Counted from the stretch's first letter, positions 23,724 through 32,278 are shown. The stretch is DNA of 64,000 nt from Phycicoccus sonneratiae (GCF_016887965.1 NZ_JAFDVD010000022.1:1-64000), one strand, 5' to 3'. Numbers and translations are program-made. The notes: a model not told the origin generated them from the sequence alone.

Positions 23724-24878
23724 TCAGCGCAGGACGTGCCGGCCGATGACGAGGCGCTGGATCTGGTTGGTGCCCTCGAAGATCTGGGTGACCTTGGCCT
23801 CGCGCATGAACCGCTCGGCCGGGAAGTCCTGGGTGTAGCCGGCCCCGCCGAGCACCTGGACGGCGTCGGTGGTCACCCGCATCGCGGCGTCGGTGGCGAC
23901 GAGCTTGGCGACCGCGGCCTCCTTGCTGAACGGCCGGCCCGCGTCCTTGAGGCGCGCGGCGTGCAGGTAGGTGGCCCGGGCGCTGGTGACCGCCGCCTCG
24001 AGGTCGGCGAGCAGGAACGACAGCCCCTGGAACTCGCCGATCGCCCGGCCGAACTGCCGGCGCTCCCTGGCATAGGAGGCGGCGAGGTCGAGGGCGCCCT
24101 GGGCGAGCCCGGTGCTCGCCGCGGCGATGCCGAGCCGGCCGGCGTCGAGCGCGGCGAGGGCGATGGACATCCCCTGGCCCTCGTCGCCGATGCGGCGGTC
24201 GGCCGGCACCCGGACGTCGTCGAACATCACCTCGCGGACGGTGTCGCAGTGCAGCCCCATCTTCTTCTCCGGCGTGCCGAAGGACAGGCCGTCGGCGTCG
24301 GCGGGGACGACGAGGCAGGACAGCCCGCGCCCGCCGTCGTCGGAGGTGCGGGCGAAGGTCGTGTAGTAGTCGGCGTGGCCGGCGTGGCTGATCCACGCCT
24401 TCCGGCCCTTGACGACGTAGTCGTCGCCGTCGCGGGTCGCGCGAGTCGTCATCGAGGCGATGTCGCTGCCCGCCAACGGTTCCGAGAGGCAGTAGGCGCC
24501 CAGCTGGTCGCCGGACAGCATCCCGGGCAGGAGGGCCGCGCGCTGCTCGTCGGTGCCGAAGGTCGTCACCGGGAACGCGGTCAGCGAGTGCACCGACACC
24601 CCGACGGCGACGCTCATCCACGCCGAGGCGATCTCCTCGACGACCTGGAGGTAGACCTCGTAGGGCTGGCCGTACCCGCCGTGCTCCTCCGGGTGGGGGA
24701 GGGAGAGCAGGCCGGCCGCCCCGAGCGTGCGGAACACCTCGGTGGGGAAGGCCTCACCGGTGGCGGCGGCCCGCTCGGCGTCGTCGACCCGGGGCCGCAG
24801 CTCCTTGGCGCAGAGCTCGCGGGTGAGGTCGATGAGGTCCTGACCCTCCTCGGTCGGCATGAGCCTCGTCGCTGGCAT
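23724..24878 (-). CDS. Acyl-CoA dehydrogenase
   Basis: A 384-aa flavoenzyme with the usual three-part fold. Tyr-Cys-Leu-Ser-Glu-Pro-Leu-Ala-Gly-Ser-Asp near residue 133 and Arg-Lys-Ala-Trp-Ile-Ser-His near 159 are the first signature region. Gln-Val-Leu-Gly-Gly-Ala-Gly-Tyr near 342 and the catalytic Glu in Phe-Glu-Gly-Thr-Asn-Gln-Ile-Gln near 369 complete it. Chain-length preference is unknown. A -10 (TACCCT on the minus strand) seven bases before ATG 24878 argues for a leaderless start there; ATG 24860 is an alternative. It stands alone, away from other beta-oxidation genes. Confidence 0.92.
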   Translation of the reverse strand: MPATRLMPTEEGQDLIDLTRELCAKELRPRVDDAERAAATGEAFPTEVFRTLGAAGLLSLPHPEEHGGYGQPYEVYLQVVEEIASAWMSVAVGVSVHSLTAFPVTTFGTDEQRAALLPGMLSGDQLGAYCLSEPLAGSDIASMTTRATRDGDDYVVKGRKAWISHAGHADYYTTFARTSDDGGRGLSCLVVPADADGLSFGTPEKKMGLHCDTVREVMFDDVRVPADRRIGDEGQGMSIALAALDAGRLGIAAASTGLAQGALDLAASYARERRQFGRAIGEFQGLSFLLADLEAAVTSARATYLHAARLKDAGRPFSKEAAVAKLVATDAAMRVTTDAVQVLGGAGYTQDFPAERFMREAKVTQIFEGTNQIQRLVIGRHVLR

Positions 24879-24885
24879 GCCGTCG

Positions 24886-24891
24886 AGGGTA
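24886..24891 (-). promoter_or_regulatory. -10 hexamer TACCCT, leaderless acyl-CoA dehydrogenase promoter
   Basis: Seven bases separate the hexamer from ATG 24878. TTGGAC 15 bases upstream on the same strand could be a -35. Confidence 0.4.
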
Positions 24892-24939
24892 CCGAGGTGC
24901 TAGGACGTCCAACAAAAGCGCGGGCGGCCCGCCGGCGGG

Positions 24940-25782
24940 TCAGAGGTCGGGCAGCTGCTGGTGGTCGGGCTCGTCGTGGGGGTCGCGGAAGTGCTGGAGC
25001 GACGGGCGCTTGGGGTCGCGGTGGTCACCGGACGACGTGCCGCGCACCCGGCGCTCGACCCAGGGCGCCGCGTGGGTGCGGACCCACTCGGCGTGCCCGC
25101 GCAGCTGCTCGGCGCGGGTCGCCCGGTCGGCGGGCGGCAGGGGCGTCGACCACTGCGTGACGTCGGTGTCGTGGCCGAGGGCGGCGAGCGCGGCCATCGC
25201 GACCCGCTGGTGCCCCTCGGTCGTCAGGTGGATGCGGTCCTCGGCCCACATCCGCCAGTCGCGCAGGGCCGTCATCCCCCAGAGGTTGAGGACGTGGCAG
25301 TCGTGGCGCTGGGCGATCGTGAAGATGTTGGCGGTGTGCACCGCGTGCCGCCCACGCAGGGCGCGGAACAGGCCGGCGTCGCGGGTGTCGGTGGGCGTGG
25401 CGAGGAGCACGTCGGCGCCGGCCGAGCGCAGGCGGACCACGGCCTCCTCGATGCGCGTGGCCAGCCCGTCGAGGTCGACGCTCGGGCGGAGCAGGTCGTT
25501 GCCGCCCCCGACCATCGAGACGAGGTCGGGGGTCATCGTCAGGGCCGCGTCGAGCTGCGGGCCCACGACGTCGGCGAGGGTCCGGCCGCGGACGGCGAGG
25601 TTGGCGTAGCCGAACGGCAGGTGCTCGGCCTCGGCGACGACGTCGAGCTGTCGGGCGAGCCGGTCGGCCCACCCGACGAAGACGTCGGCGCGCTCGGGGT
25701 CGGGGTCGGACATCCCCTCCGTGAACGAGTCGCCGATCGCGACGTAGCGGGTCCAGACCGGTCGGGCGGCCGGTGTCGTCAC
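24940..25782 (-). CDS. SGNH/GDSL family hydrolase
   Basis: A 280-aa esterase-like protein. Block I Gly-Asp-Ser-Phe-Thr-Glu-Gly near residue 17 holds the nucleophile Ser, Gly-Gly-Gly-Asn-Asp near 93 is block III, and Asp-Arg-Ile-His-Leu near 190 supplies Asp and His. It has no signal peptide, so it is probably cytoplasmic. GTG 25782 overlaps the stop of the uracil-DNA glycosylase gene (GTGA), indicating coupling. The last 60 residues are charged and His/Pro-rich. Confidence 0.85.
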   Translation of the reverse strand: MTTPAARPVWTRYVAIGDSFTEGMSDPDPERADVFVGWADRLARQLDVVAEAEHLPFGYANLAVRGRTLADVVGPQLDAALTMTPDLVSMVGGGNDLLRPSVDLDGLATRIEEAVVRLRSAGADVLLATPTDTRDAGLFRALRGRHAVHTANIFTIAQRHDCHVLNLWGMTALRDWRMWAEDRIHLTTEGHQRVAMAALAALGHDTDVTQWSTPLPPADRATRAEQLRGHAEWVRTHAAPWVERRVRGTSSGDHRDPKRPSLQHFRDPHDEPDHQQLPDL

Positions 25783-26486
25783 GGGAGCCTCCAGTCGACC
25801 GGGTCGGCCCCGGCCTCGGTGAGCAGGGCGTTGGCGCGCGAGAACGGCCGCGAGCCGAAGAAGCCGTTGTGGGCGGAGAGGGGGCTGGGGTGCGCCGACT
25901 CGATGCACGGGATGCCGGGCAGGTGCGGTGCGAGAGAACGGGCGTCGCGACCCCAGAGGATCGCCACGAGCGGTCCGCCGCGCTCGACGAGGGCCTCGAT
26001 GGCCCGCGCGGTGACCTCCTCCCAGCCGCGGCCGCGGTGGCTGGCCGGCTTCCCCGGGGTGACCGTGAGGACCCGGTTGAGCAGCAGGACGCCCTGGTCG
26101 GCCCACGGCGTGAGGTCGCCGCTCTCCGGGCGCGGGAGGCCGAGGTCGGCCTCGAGCTCGGTGTAGACGTTCACGAGGCTGCGCGGGACGGGACGCACGT
26201 CGGGGGCGACCGAGAACGACAGGCCCATCGCGTGGCCGGGCGTCGGGTACGGGTCCTGGCCGACGACGAGCACGCGGACGGCGTCGAGCGGCTGCTGGAA
26301 GGCCCGCAGGACGTGCGGGCCGCCGGGCAGGTAGCCGCGGCCGGCCGCGACCTCGGCCCGCAGGAACTCGCCGAGGCGGGCGACGGCCGGCTCGACCGGG
26401 GCCAGGGCGCGCGCCCAGCTCGGGTGGACGAGCTCGTGGAGCGGCTTCGCGGGGGTCGGGGCGGGCGGGGTCGACATCCCTCCCAC
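25779..26486 (-). CDS. ung: Uracil-DNA glycosylase (family 1)
   Basis: A 235-aa UDG that removes uracil from DNA in base-excision repair. The catalytic water-activating loop Gly-Gln-Asp-Pro-Tyr-Pro near residue 76, the uracil-binding Leu-Leu-Leu-Asn-Arg near 134 and the DNA-insertion loop His-Pro-Ser-Pro-Leu-Ser near 199 are intact. The frame begins at GTG 26486; ATG 26477 is possible, but its Shine-Dalgarno would be too close. Confidence 0.95.
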   Translation of the reverse strand: MGGMSTPPAPTPAKPLHELVHPSWARALAPVEPAVARLGEFLRAEVAAGRGYLPGGPHVLRAFQQPLDAVRVLVVGQDPYPTPGHAMGLSFSVAPDVRPVPRSLVNVYTELEADLGLPRPESGDLTPWADQGVLLLNRVLTVTPGKPASHRGRGWEEVTARAIEALVERGGPLVAILWGRDARSLAPHLPGIPCIESAHPSPLSAHNGFFGSRPFSRANALLTEAGADPVDWRLP

Positions 26487-26501
26487 CCTATGCCGGGCGA
26501 G

Positions 26502-26849
26502 TCAGTCGAAGATGCCCCGGACGTCGGCCAGGCGCGACGGCACCAGGCGGAACCACGCCCACGTGCCCCGGCGCTCGCGCTCGAGCAGGCCGGCCTCGGT
26601 GAGGACCTTGAGGTGGTGCGAGACGGTCGGCTGGGCCAGCCCCACGAGGTCGGTGAGGTCGCACACGCACGCCTCGCCGGCGTCGGTGGCGCGGATCGCG
26701 CTGAGCAGCCGGAGGCGCACGGGGTCGGCGACCGCCTTGAGGAGGGCGGCGCTGCGCTCGGCGTCCTCGCGGGTCAGCCCGCCGTCGACGCCGATGCCGC
26801 AGCACGAGGTGGTGGACGCGGGGGCGAGGGGCAGCTCGCGGACCGGCAC
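26502..26849 (-). CDS. arsR: ArsR family metalloregulator
   Basis: A 115-aa ArsR/SmtB repressor that releases DNA on binding As(III)/Sb(III). The winged helix has Pro-Thr-Val-Ser-His-His-Leu-Lys-Val-Leu as recognition helix. Possible metal-thiol ligands are Cys16-Cys17 in the N-terminal arm and Cys61/Cys63 in Ala-Cys-Val-Cys-Asp-Leu before the DNA-binding helices. GTG 26849 follows AGGAG; upstream in-frame ATGs lie inside the operator. It diverges from the arsI-acr3-arsC operon. Confidence 0.9.
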   Translation of the reverse strand: MPVRELPLAPASTTSCCGIGVDGGLTREDAERSAALLKAVADPVRLRLLSAIRATDAGEACVCDLTDLVGLAQPTVSHHLKVLTEAGLLERERRGTWAWFRLVPSRLADVRGIFD

Positions 26850-26880
26850 GGTGACTCCTGGGGATCGACGGACCTCTATA

Positions 26881-26910
26881 TTGACACACATCGATGTCAT
26901 GGTCCACAGT
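26881..26910. promoter_or_regulatory. ars divergent promoter/operator
   Basis: TGACA at 26882-26886 and TGTCA at 26895-26899 enclose ATCGAT, forming an ArsR-type dyad. TTGACA at 26881-26886 is a consensus -35 for the arsI operon; CACAGT at 26905-26910 is a weak -10 at an 18-base spacing. GTCCAC-A-GTGGAC (26902-26914) adds another dyad. Binding here would block both directions. Confidence 0.55.
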
Positions 26911-26924
26911 GGACGCCGTCAGCC

Positions 26925-26940
26925 ATCGACGACCGTCGAT
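26925..26940. promoter_or_regulatory. Second dyad upstream of arsI
   Basis: ATCGAC-GACC-GTCGAT is a perfect 6-base-arm repeat between the -10 region and arsI. Its ATCGA half is shared with the upstream ArsR-type dyad, so it may be a second ArsR site. Confidence 0.4.
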
Positions 26941-26966
26941 GCACCAGTCTCCTCCCGGAGGTGCCC

Positions 26967-27485
26967 ATGTCCTCGTCCACCCCCTCGACCGGTCGCGTCC
27001 AGCTCGCGCTCAACGTCAGCGACCTCGAGGCCTCCGTCGCGTTCTACACCGCGATGTTCGGCGTCGAGCCGCACAAGCGCCGCCCGGGGTACGCGAACTT
27101 CGCCGTCGCCGAGCCGCCGCTCAAGCTCGTCCTCGTCGAGACCGGTGAGGACGTCCGGGGGTCCGGGACCGCGGGCGCGCTGAATCACCTCGGCGTCGAG
27201 GTCGCCTCCACCGACGACGTGGAGGCCGCGCGGGCCCGCTTCACCGAGGCCGGGCTGGCGGCGTTCGACGAGAACGACACGACCTGCTGCTACGCCCTCC
27301 AGGACAAGGTCTGGGTCCACGACCCCGCCGGCGCGCCGTGGGAGGTCTACACCGTCAAGGACGAGGACCCCACGAACCCGCGCGACGCCTTCGACCGGCC
27401 CGTGGGCCTCTCCGGTGACGGCGCGTGCTGCACGCCGGACGCCGGCCACGCCGAGCGCGCCGCCGAGGGGGCCTGCTGCCCGTGA
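26967..27485 (+). CDS. arsI: ArsI/CadI-like organoarsenical C-As lyase (VOC family)
   Basis: A 172-aa vicinal-oxygen-chelate dioxygenase. Known ArsI enzymes cleave the carbon-arsenic bond of methylarsenite using Fe(II). Likely metal ligands are His74 (Ala-Leu-Asn-His-Leu-Gly-Val) and Glu126 (Trp-Glu-Val-Tyr). The family-defining vicinal pair Cys107-Cys108 is in Asn-Asp-Thr-Thr-Cys-Cys-Tyr-Ala. Two further pairs, Cys154-Cys155 and Cys170-Cys171, decorate the C-terminal tail. Cadmium-induced CadI proteins share the core, but ars operon context favours arsenic. GAGG precedes ATG 26967. Confidence 0.88.
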   Translation: MSSSTPSTGRVQLALNVSDLEASVAFYTAMFGVEPHKRRPGYANFAVAEPPLKLVLVETGEDVRGSGTAGALNHLGVEVASTDDVEAARARFTEAGLAAFDENDTTCCYALQDKVWVHDPAGAPWEVYTVKDEDPTNPRDAFDRPVGLSGDGACCTPDAGHAERAAEGACCP

Positions 27486-28567
27486 GCGCCCGACCCGACG
27501 CCCCGGCCCCCGCCCCAGAGGCGGTGGCCGCCCGGCTCTCGACGCTCGACCGGTGGCTGCCCGCCTGGATCGGGGTGGCGATGGTCGCCGGGCTGGTCCT
27601 CGGCCGGCTCGTGCCGGGGCTCGGGTCCGCGCTCTCGGCGGTGGAGGTCGACGGCGTCTCGCTGCCGATCGCCCTCGGCCTGCTCGTGATGATGTACCCG
27701 GTGCTCGCCAAGGTCCGCTACGACCGGCTCGACACCGTGACGCGCGACCGGCGGATGCTCCTCGCCAGCCTCGCCCTCAACTGGGTGCTCGGGCCGGCGC
27801 TGATGTTCGCGCTCGCCTGGCTGCTCCTGCCCGACCTCCCCGAGTACCGCACCGGGCTCATCGTCGTCGGGCTGGCGCGCTGCATCGCGATGGTCGTCAT
27901 CTGGAACGACCTCGCGTGCGGCGACCGCGAGGCCGCGGCGGTGCTCGTCGCCCTCAACTCGATCTTCCAGGTCGTGGCCTTCGCCGGTCTCGGGTGGTTC
28001 TACCTCTCGGTCCTGCCCGGCTGGCTGGGTCTCGAGCAGGCGGCCCTCGACGTGTCCGCGTGGGACATCGCGGGATCCGTCCTCGTCTTCCTCGGCGTAC
28101 CCCTGCTGGCCGGTTACCTCTCGCGTCGCATCGGTGAGAAACGCTGGGGCAGAGCCGCCTACGAACGCTCGTTCCTTCCCCGGGTCGGCCCGTGGGCGCT
28201 GTACGGACTGCTGTTCACCATCGTCGTGCTCTTCGCCCTCCAGGGGGACCAGATCACCAGCCGGCCGCTCGACGTCGCCCGCATCGCCCTGCCGCTGCTC
28301 GCCTACTTCGCCCTGATGTGGGGCGGGGGCTACGTGCTCGGCCGGGCCCTCGGCATGACCTACGAGCGCACGACCACGCTGGCGTTCACCGCCGCCGGCA
28401 ACAACTTCGAGCTCGCCATCGCCGTCGCCATCGCCACCTTCGGCGCCACCTCGGGCCAGGCGCTCGCCGGTGTCGTCGGCCCGCTCATCGAGGTCCCCGT
28501 CCTCGTGGCCCTCGTCTACGTCTCGCTCGCCCTCCGGAAGGGGTTCCCCCGTGCCCGACCGTCCTGA
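27482..28567 (+). CDS. acr3: ACR3 family arsenite efflux transporter
   Basis: A 361-aa membrane protein with about ten transmembrane segments. The invariant Cys of ACR3 is in Leu-Ala-Arg-Cys-Ile-Ala-Met-Val near residue 134, preceded by Gly-Leu. Asn-Asn-Phe-Glu-Leu-Ala-Ile-Ala near 307 is a second signature. It extrudes arsenite. GTG 27482 overlaps the arsI stop (GTGA). Confidence 0.93.
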   Translation: MSARPDAPAPAPEAVAARLSTLDRWLPAWIGVAMVAGLVLGRLVPGLGSALSAVEVDGVSLPIALGLLVMMYPVLAKVRYDRLDTVTRDRRMLLASLALNWVLGPALMFALAWLLLPDLPEYRTGLIVVGLARCIAMVVIWNDLACGDREAAAVLVALNSIFQVVAFAGLGWFYLSVLPGWLGLEQAALDVSAWDIAGSVLVFLGVPLLAGYLSRRIGEKRWGRAAYERSFLPRVGPWALYGLLFTIVVLFALQGDQITSRPLDVARIALPLLAYFALMWGGGYVLGRALGMTYERTTTLAFTAAGNNFELAIAVAIATFGATSGQALAGVVGPLIEVPVLVALVYVSLALRKGFPRARPS

Positions 28568-28976
28568 CCGCCCCTCGGTCCTCTTCGTCTGCGTCCACAA
28601 CGCCGGCCGCTCGCAGATGGCCGCGGCCTACCTGCACCACCTGTCCGCCGGGGCCGTCGAGGTGCGCTCGGCCGGCAGCGCGCCGGGGGAGTCGGTCAAC
28701 CCCGTCGCCGCCGAGGCGATGCGCGAGGAGGGCATCGACATCTCCGCTGAGCGCCCGAAGCTGCTGACGACCGACGCCGTGAGGGCGTCCGACGTCGTCG
28801 TGACGATGGGCTGCGGCGACACCTGCCCGATCTTCCCGGGGAAGCGCTACGAGGACTGGGAGCTCGACGACCCGGCCGGCCAGGGCCTGGAGATGGTGCG
28901 CGGGGTGCGCGACGAGATCCGCGCGCGCGTCCTCGGCCTGCTCGACGAGCTCGGGGTGGAGCCGGTCACGCGCTGA
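28551..28976 (+). CDS. arsC: Arsenate reductase, LMW-phosphatase type
   Basis: A 141-aa protein with P-loop Cys14-Val-His-Asn-Ala-Gly-Arg20 followed by Ser-Gln-Met, and the distal Thr-Met-Gly-Cys-Gly-Asp-Thr-Cys-Pro with two redox cysteines. It reduces arsenate to arsenite for export by Acr3. Whether it uses thioredoxin or mycothiol cannot be decided here. GTG 28551 lies inside the end of acr3 (17-base overlap), with GGAAGGGG as Shine-Dalgarno. Confidence 0.92.
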   Translation: MPDRPDRPSVLFVCVHNAGRSQMAAAYLHHLSAGAVEVRSAGSAPGESVNPVAAEAMREEGIDISAERPKLLTTDAVRASDVVVTMGCGDTCPIFPGKRYEDWELDDPAGQGLEMVRGVRDEIRARVLGLLDELGVEPVTR

Positions 28977-29028
28977 GCCCGGTGGACCGGTGCGCGGCCC
29001 CGGCGGAGCGCTCGGCAGACTGGCCCGT

Positions 29029-29691
29029 GTGACCCCGACGCCGCCCTGGCCCACCGTGCTCTTCGACCTCGACGGCACGCTCGCGGACACCATCCCGCTC
29101 ATCGTCGCCTCGTACCAGCACGCGTTCCGGGCCGTGCTCGGCGAGGAGGTCGACGAGCCCCGGGCCCGGGCCTGGATCGGCCGGCCGCTGCTCGAGGCCC
29201 TCCTCGAGGAGTCCCCCGAGCACGGGCACGCCCTCGACACGACCTACCGCGAGTGGAACCTCGCGAACACCGGCCGGCTCATCCGGCGCTACGACGGGGT
29301 CCCCGAGCTGCTCACCGCCCTCGCCGACGCCGGGGTGCGCACGGCCGTCGTCACCTCGAAGCGGCAGGAGACCGCGCGGCTGGCGCTCGAGGGCGTCGGC
29401 ATCGACCACCTCGTCGCCGTCGTCGCCGGCCTCGAGGACACCGAGCGCCACAAGCCGCACCCGGACCCCCTCCTCCACGGGGCCGCCCGGCTCGGGGTCG
29501 ACCCCGCGACCTGCGTCTACGTCGGCGACGCGACCGTCGACGTCCGGGCCGCGCGGGCCGCCGGGATGGCCGCCGTCGCGGTCACCTGGGGTGCCGGCGA
29601 GCGCGCCGACCTCGAGGCCGAGCGGCCCGACGCGCTGCTCGACGACGTCACGGCCCTGACCGGCCTGCTGCTGGGGCGCGTGGCCTCCTAG
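29029..29691 (+). CDS. HAD family hydrolase (phosphoglycolate phosphatase/PpaX-like)
   Basis: A 220-aa HAD phosphatase. Motif I Phe-Asp-Leu-Asp-Gly-Thr-Leu has the nucleophile Asp near residue 13, motif II Thr-Ser-Lys is near 108, and motif IV Val-Gly-Asp-Ala-Thr-Val-Asp is near 166. A helical cap (about 20-85) matches subclass I. GTG 29029 is preceded by CAGACT seven bases upstream, resembling the leaderless -10 used elsewhere. Its TAG stop forms the first three bases of the next gene's -10. Confidence 0.87.
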   Translation: MTPTPPWPTVLFDLDGTLADTIPLIVASYQHAFRAVLGEEVDEPRARAWIGRPLLEALLEESPEHGHALDTTYREWNLANTGRLIRRYDGVPELLTALADAGVRTAVVTSKRQETARLALEGVGIDHLVAVVAGLEDTERHKPHPDPLLHGAARLGVDPATCVYVGDATVDVRAARAAGMAAVAVTWGAGERADLEAERPDALLDDVTALTGLLLGRVAS

Positions 29692-29694
29692 ACT
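29689..29694 (+). promoter_or_regulatory. -10 hexamer TAGACT, leaderless PLP decarboxylase promoter
   Basis: TAGACT ends six bases before GTG 29701 and supports that GTG over the ATG at 29704. Confidence 0.5.
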
Positions 29695-29700
29695 CCGGGC

Positions 29701-31068
29701 GTGATGCCGACCTCGCAGTACGAGCGCAACGCCCACGAGGAGCTCGCCGAGCTGCTCTCCGCCGTCACGGCGTACGCCGAGGAACGCATCCGGATGGAGC
29801 CGCCGCTCGACCGGGTGCGCACCCAGGACGACCTCGACGCCGCGCTCGGCTCGACGATCACCGCCGAGGGCATCGGCGGGCGCGAGGCGATGCGCCTGTT
29901 CACCGACGAGCTCGCCCCGGCCTGCCTGTCGGTCGACCACCCGCGCTACCTCTCCTTCATCCCCTGCGCCCCGTCGGACGCCGCCGTCGTCTTCGACCTC
30001 GTCGTCGGGGCGTCCTCGATCTACGCGGGGTCCTGGCTCGAGGGGTCGGGCGCCGTGTGGGCCGAGAACCAGGCGCTGCGCTGGATCGCCGACCTCGTCG
30101 GGATGCCCGAGCAGGCCGGCGGGGCGTTCGTGCCGGGCGGGACCATCGGCAACCTGTCGGCGCTCGTCGCGGCCCGCGGCGCGGCGCGGCACCGGGCCGC
30201 CGAGGGGGTGCGGCCGTTCCGCGTCGCGGCGACCGGGGGCGCCCACAGCTCGATCGCGTCGGCGTGCGAGGTGATGGATGCCGAGCTCGTGGGGGTGCCG
30301 GCCGACGAGCTGGGGCGGCTCACCGGGTCCGCCCTGCGGGAGGTGCTCGAGGCGAACGGCCCGGAGACTTTCTTCGCCGTCGTCGCGACCGCCGGCACGA
30401 CGAACTTCGGCATCGTCGACGACCTCGAGTCGGTCGCCGAGGTCTGCCGCGAGCACGGCATCTGGTTCCACGTCGACGGCGCGTACGGCGGGGCCGGGCT
30501 CGCCGCGCCGTCGGTGCGCGGGCTGTACGCCGGCATCGAGCACTGCGACTCGTTCATCGTCGACCCGCACAAGTGGCTCTTCGCGCCCTTCGACTGCTGC
30601 GCGCTGCTCTACCGCGAACCGGCGCTGGCCCGGGCGGCCCACACCCAGCGCGCCGGGTACCTCGACGTCCTCACCGAGGCGCCGGAGTGGAACCCGACCG
30701 ACTACTCGGTCGGCCTCACCCGGCGGGCGCGCGGCCTGCCGTTCTGGTTCTCGCTCGTCGTCAACGGCACCGACGCGTACTCGGCGGCGGTCGAGCGCAC
30801 GCTCGACGTGGCGCGCTACGCCGAGGCCGAGGTGGCCCGCCGCCCCGAGCTCGAGCTGGTCCGGGAGCGGGACCTGTCGGTCGTCGTCTTCCGGCGGCTC
30901 GGGTGGGGCCCGGGCGACTACCAGGCGTGGTCGGACCGGATGCTCGCCGACGAGTTCGCCTTCGTCGTGCCCACGTCGCACGACGGCGAGACCCTCGCGC
31001 GCTTCGCGATCGTCAACCCCGCGACGACCGAGGCCGACATCGCCGCCATCCTCGACTCGATGGCCTGA
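29701..31068 (+). CDS. PLP-dependent group II amino acid decarboxylase
   Basis: A 455-aa pyridoxal decarboxylase of the aromatic-L-amino-acid/glutamate/diaminobutyrate decarboxylase superfamily. His-Val-Asp-Gly-Ala-Tyr-Gly-Gly near residue 259 holds the PLP-ring Asp, and Lys291 in Val-Asp-Pro-His-Lys-Trp-Leu forms the Schiff base. The protein could make an amine such as phenethylamine or diaminopropane; substrate is not predictable. It stands alone, with DUF3263 downstream in a separate unit. Confidence 0.87.
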   Translation: MMPTSQYERNAHEELAELLSAVTAYAEERIRMEPPLDRVRTQDDLDAALGSTITAEGIGGREAMRLFTDELAPACLSVDHPRYLSFIPCAPSDAAVVFDLVVGASSIYAGSWLEGSGAVWAENQALRWIADLVGMPEQAGGAFVPGGTIGNLSALVAARGAARHRAAEGVRPFRVAATGGAHSSIASACEVMDAELVGVPADELGRLTGSALREVLEANGPETFFAVVATAGTTNFGIVDDLESVAEVCREHGIWFHVDGAYGGAGLAAPSVRGLYAGIEHCDSFIVDPHKWLFAPFDCCALLYREPALARAAHTQRAGYLDVLTEAPEWNPTDYSVGLTRRARGLPFWFSLVVNGTDAYSAAVERTLDVARYAEAEVARRPELELVRERDLSVVVFRRLGWGPGDYQAWSDRMLADEFAFVVPTSHDGETLARFAIVNPATTEADIAAILDSMA

Positions 31069-31176
31069 GCCCGCGCGGGTCCGGGCCCGGTCCGCTGGGG
31101 TTCGTGGGGTCGGTGTGACTCGTGAGTCGTCCGTTCGGCTCGATGTCCAGCCGACACGCGGACCGGTCCGTCAGCG

Positions 31177-31208
31177 GAATGACACGACTGTCATTCGGCG
31201 GCTACAGT
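31177..31208 (+). promoter_or_regulatory. Promoter and overlapping dyad for the DUF3263 gene
   Basis: GAATGAC-N6-GTCATTC (31177-31196) is a perfect 7-base-arm dyad. It covers the -35 ATGACA (31179-31184), which lies 18 bases before the -10 TACAGT (31203-31208). This looks like a repressible promoter. Upstream, GACTC-GT-GAGTC at 31117-31128 is a further short dyad in the 180-base intergenic region. Confidence 0.5.
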
Positions 31209-31248
31209 GAGGGCCGCAGCCGCACGCAGGGAAGGGTCGAGTACACAC

Positions 31249-31542
31249 GTGAGTGCCGCGTCCGAACAGGTCACGCCCGTCGTCGGCGCGCCGGAGCTCT
31301 CCGAGCGCGACCGCGAGGTCCTTGCCTTCGAGCGCCAGTGGTGGAAGTACGCCGGCTCGAAGGAGACGGCCATCAAGGAGCTCTTCGACATGAGCTCGAC
31401 CCGCTACTACCAGGTGCTCAACGCGCTCATCGACAACCCCGTCGCGCTCGCCCACGACCCGATGCTCGTCAAGCGGCTCCGACGCCTGCGCGCCAGCCGC
31501 CAGCGCGCCCGCTCGGCCCGGCGCCTCGGTCTGGAGCCCTGA
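31249..31542 (+). CDS. DUF3263 family protein
   Basis: A 97-aa actinobacterial protein. Leu-Ser-Glu-Arg-Asp-Arg-Glu-Val-Leu-Ala-Phe-Glu-Arg-Gln-Trp-Trp is the DUF3263 start, followed by Lys-Glu-Leu-Phe-Asp-Met-Ser-Ser-Thr-Arg-Tyr-Tyr-Gln-Val-Leu-Asn, which reads like a helix-turn-helix, and a very basic tail. DNA binding is plausible; no function is established. GTG 31249 is chosen because the conserved region follows soon after; an earlier GTG at 31207 overlaps the -10. Confidence 0.85.
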   Translation: MSAASEQVTPVVGAPELSERDREVLAFERQWWKYAGSKETAIKELFDMSSTRYYQVLNALIDNPVALAHDPMLVKRLRRLRASRQRARSARRLGLEP

Positions 31543-31567
31543 GCCGGCGACCCCCCCCCGTACCAGC

Positions 31568-31601
31568 GACGCCCGTCCGTGAGGGAAGCCGGACGGGCGT
31601 C
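31568..31601 (+). terminator. Terminator after the DUF3263 gene
   Basis: GACGCCCGTCCG, 10-base loop, CGGACGGGCGTC forms a perfect 12-base-pair stem 26 bases after the stop, followed by TCTCTG. Confidence 0.65.
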
Positions 31602-31679
31602 TCTGCGTCCGCCCCCGCTCCGGTCGAGGTGATGTCCGACCGGGACGAGGTCGGGTTTCACCTCGACCCGATCCGCGGG

Positions 31680-32270
31680 TCAGGGGAGGTCGGGGTCGGG
31701 GAACTCGACCGGCCAGCCCTTCTTGGCCAGCTGGTCGCGCACCCGCTTGAGGTCCTTGGCGCTCGGGTCGGCGTGCGTGTACGACGTGATGGCCGCCGCG
31801 ATGTCGGACGGCCCCGCCGGGCTGACGTCGGCCCGGCGCAGCGCCTTGGCGACCTTCTTGACCTCCGAGCGGGTGAGCCGGCGCTCGAGCAGCGCGAGCA
31901 GCGGCACGTAGTCGTGCTCGGGCACGCCGCCCGGGTACCCCTCGCGCAGCCAGTTGACGATGCGGGCCAGCGGCGAGCCCTCGCGCGGCGGCGCCTCGTC
32001 CTCCTCCTCCTCGATGCCCCCGAGCGGCCAGCCACCGAGCGCGAGCTTGGCCGACACCTGGCGCAGCTGCTCGTCCTCGGGGACCAGGGCGCGAACGGCC
32101 TTGCGGGACAGCACCTTCTCGGCGGCGAGCTTGCGGAGGACGTCGTGGGCCGCCTCGGTGCCGAGCCGCTCCTGGAGGATGGCGCCGAGCGCCGCGGCCT
32201 CCGCGTCGGCGACGCCGTCCGGGAAGCCCTCGCGGATGTGGGCGATGACCGAGTGGGACAGCTGGGACAT
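31680..32270 (-). CDS. DUF3349 domain protein, tandem repeat
   Basis: A 196-aa protein with two related helical modules. Each opens with the pattern Val/Leu-x-x-x-Ile/Leu-Arg-Glu-Gly-Phe/Tyr-Pro-x-Gly-Val (residues about 9-23 and 105-120), as in the mycobacterial DUF3349 protein Rv0543c. The halves are joined by an acidic Glu/Asp linker. It is the third gene of a phosphate transporter operon, an order matching Rv0545c-Rv0544c-Rv0543c in Mycobacterium tuberculosis. Function unknown. Confidence 0.82.
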   Translation of the reverse strand: MSQLSHSVIAHIREGFPDGVADAEAAALGAILQERLGTEAAHDVLRKLAAEKVLSRKAVRALVPEDEQLRQVSAKLALGGWPLGGIEEEEDEAPPREGSPLARIVNWLREGYPGGVPEHDYVPLLALLERRLTRSEVKKVAKALRRADVSPAGPSDIAAAITSYTHADPSAKDLKRVRDQLAKKGWPVEFPDPDLP

Positions 32271-32278
32271 GGGGTGGC

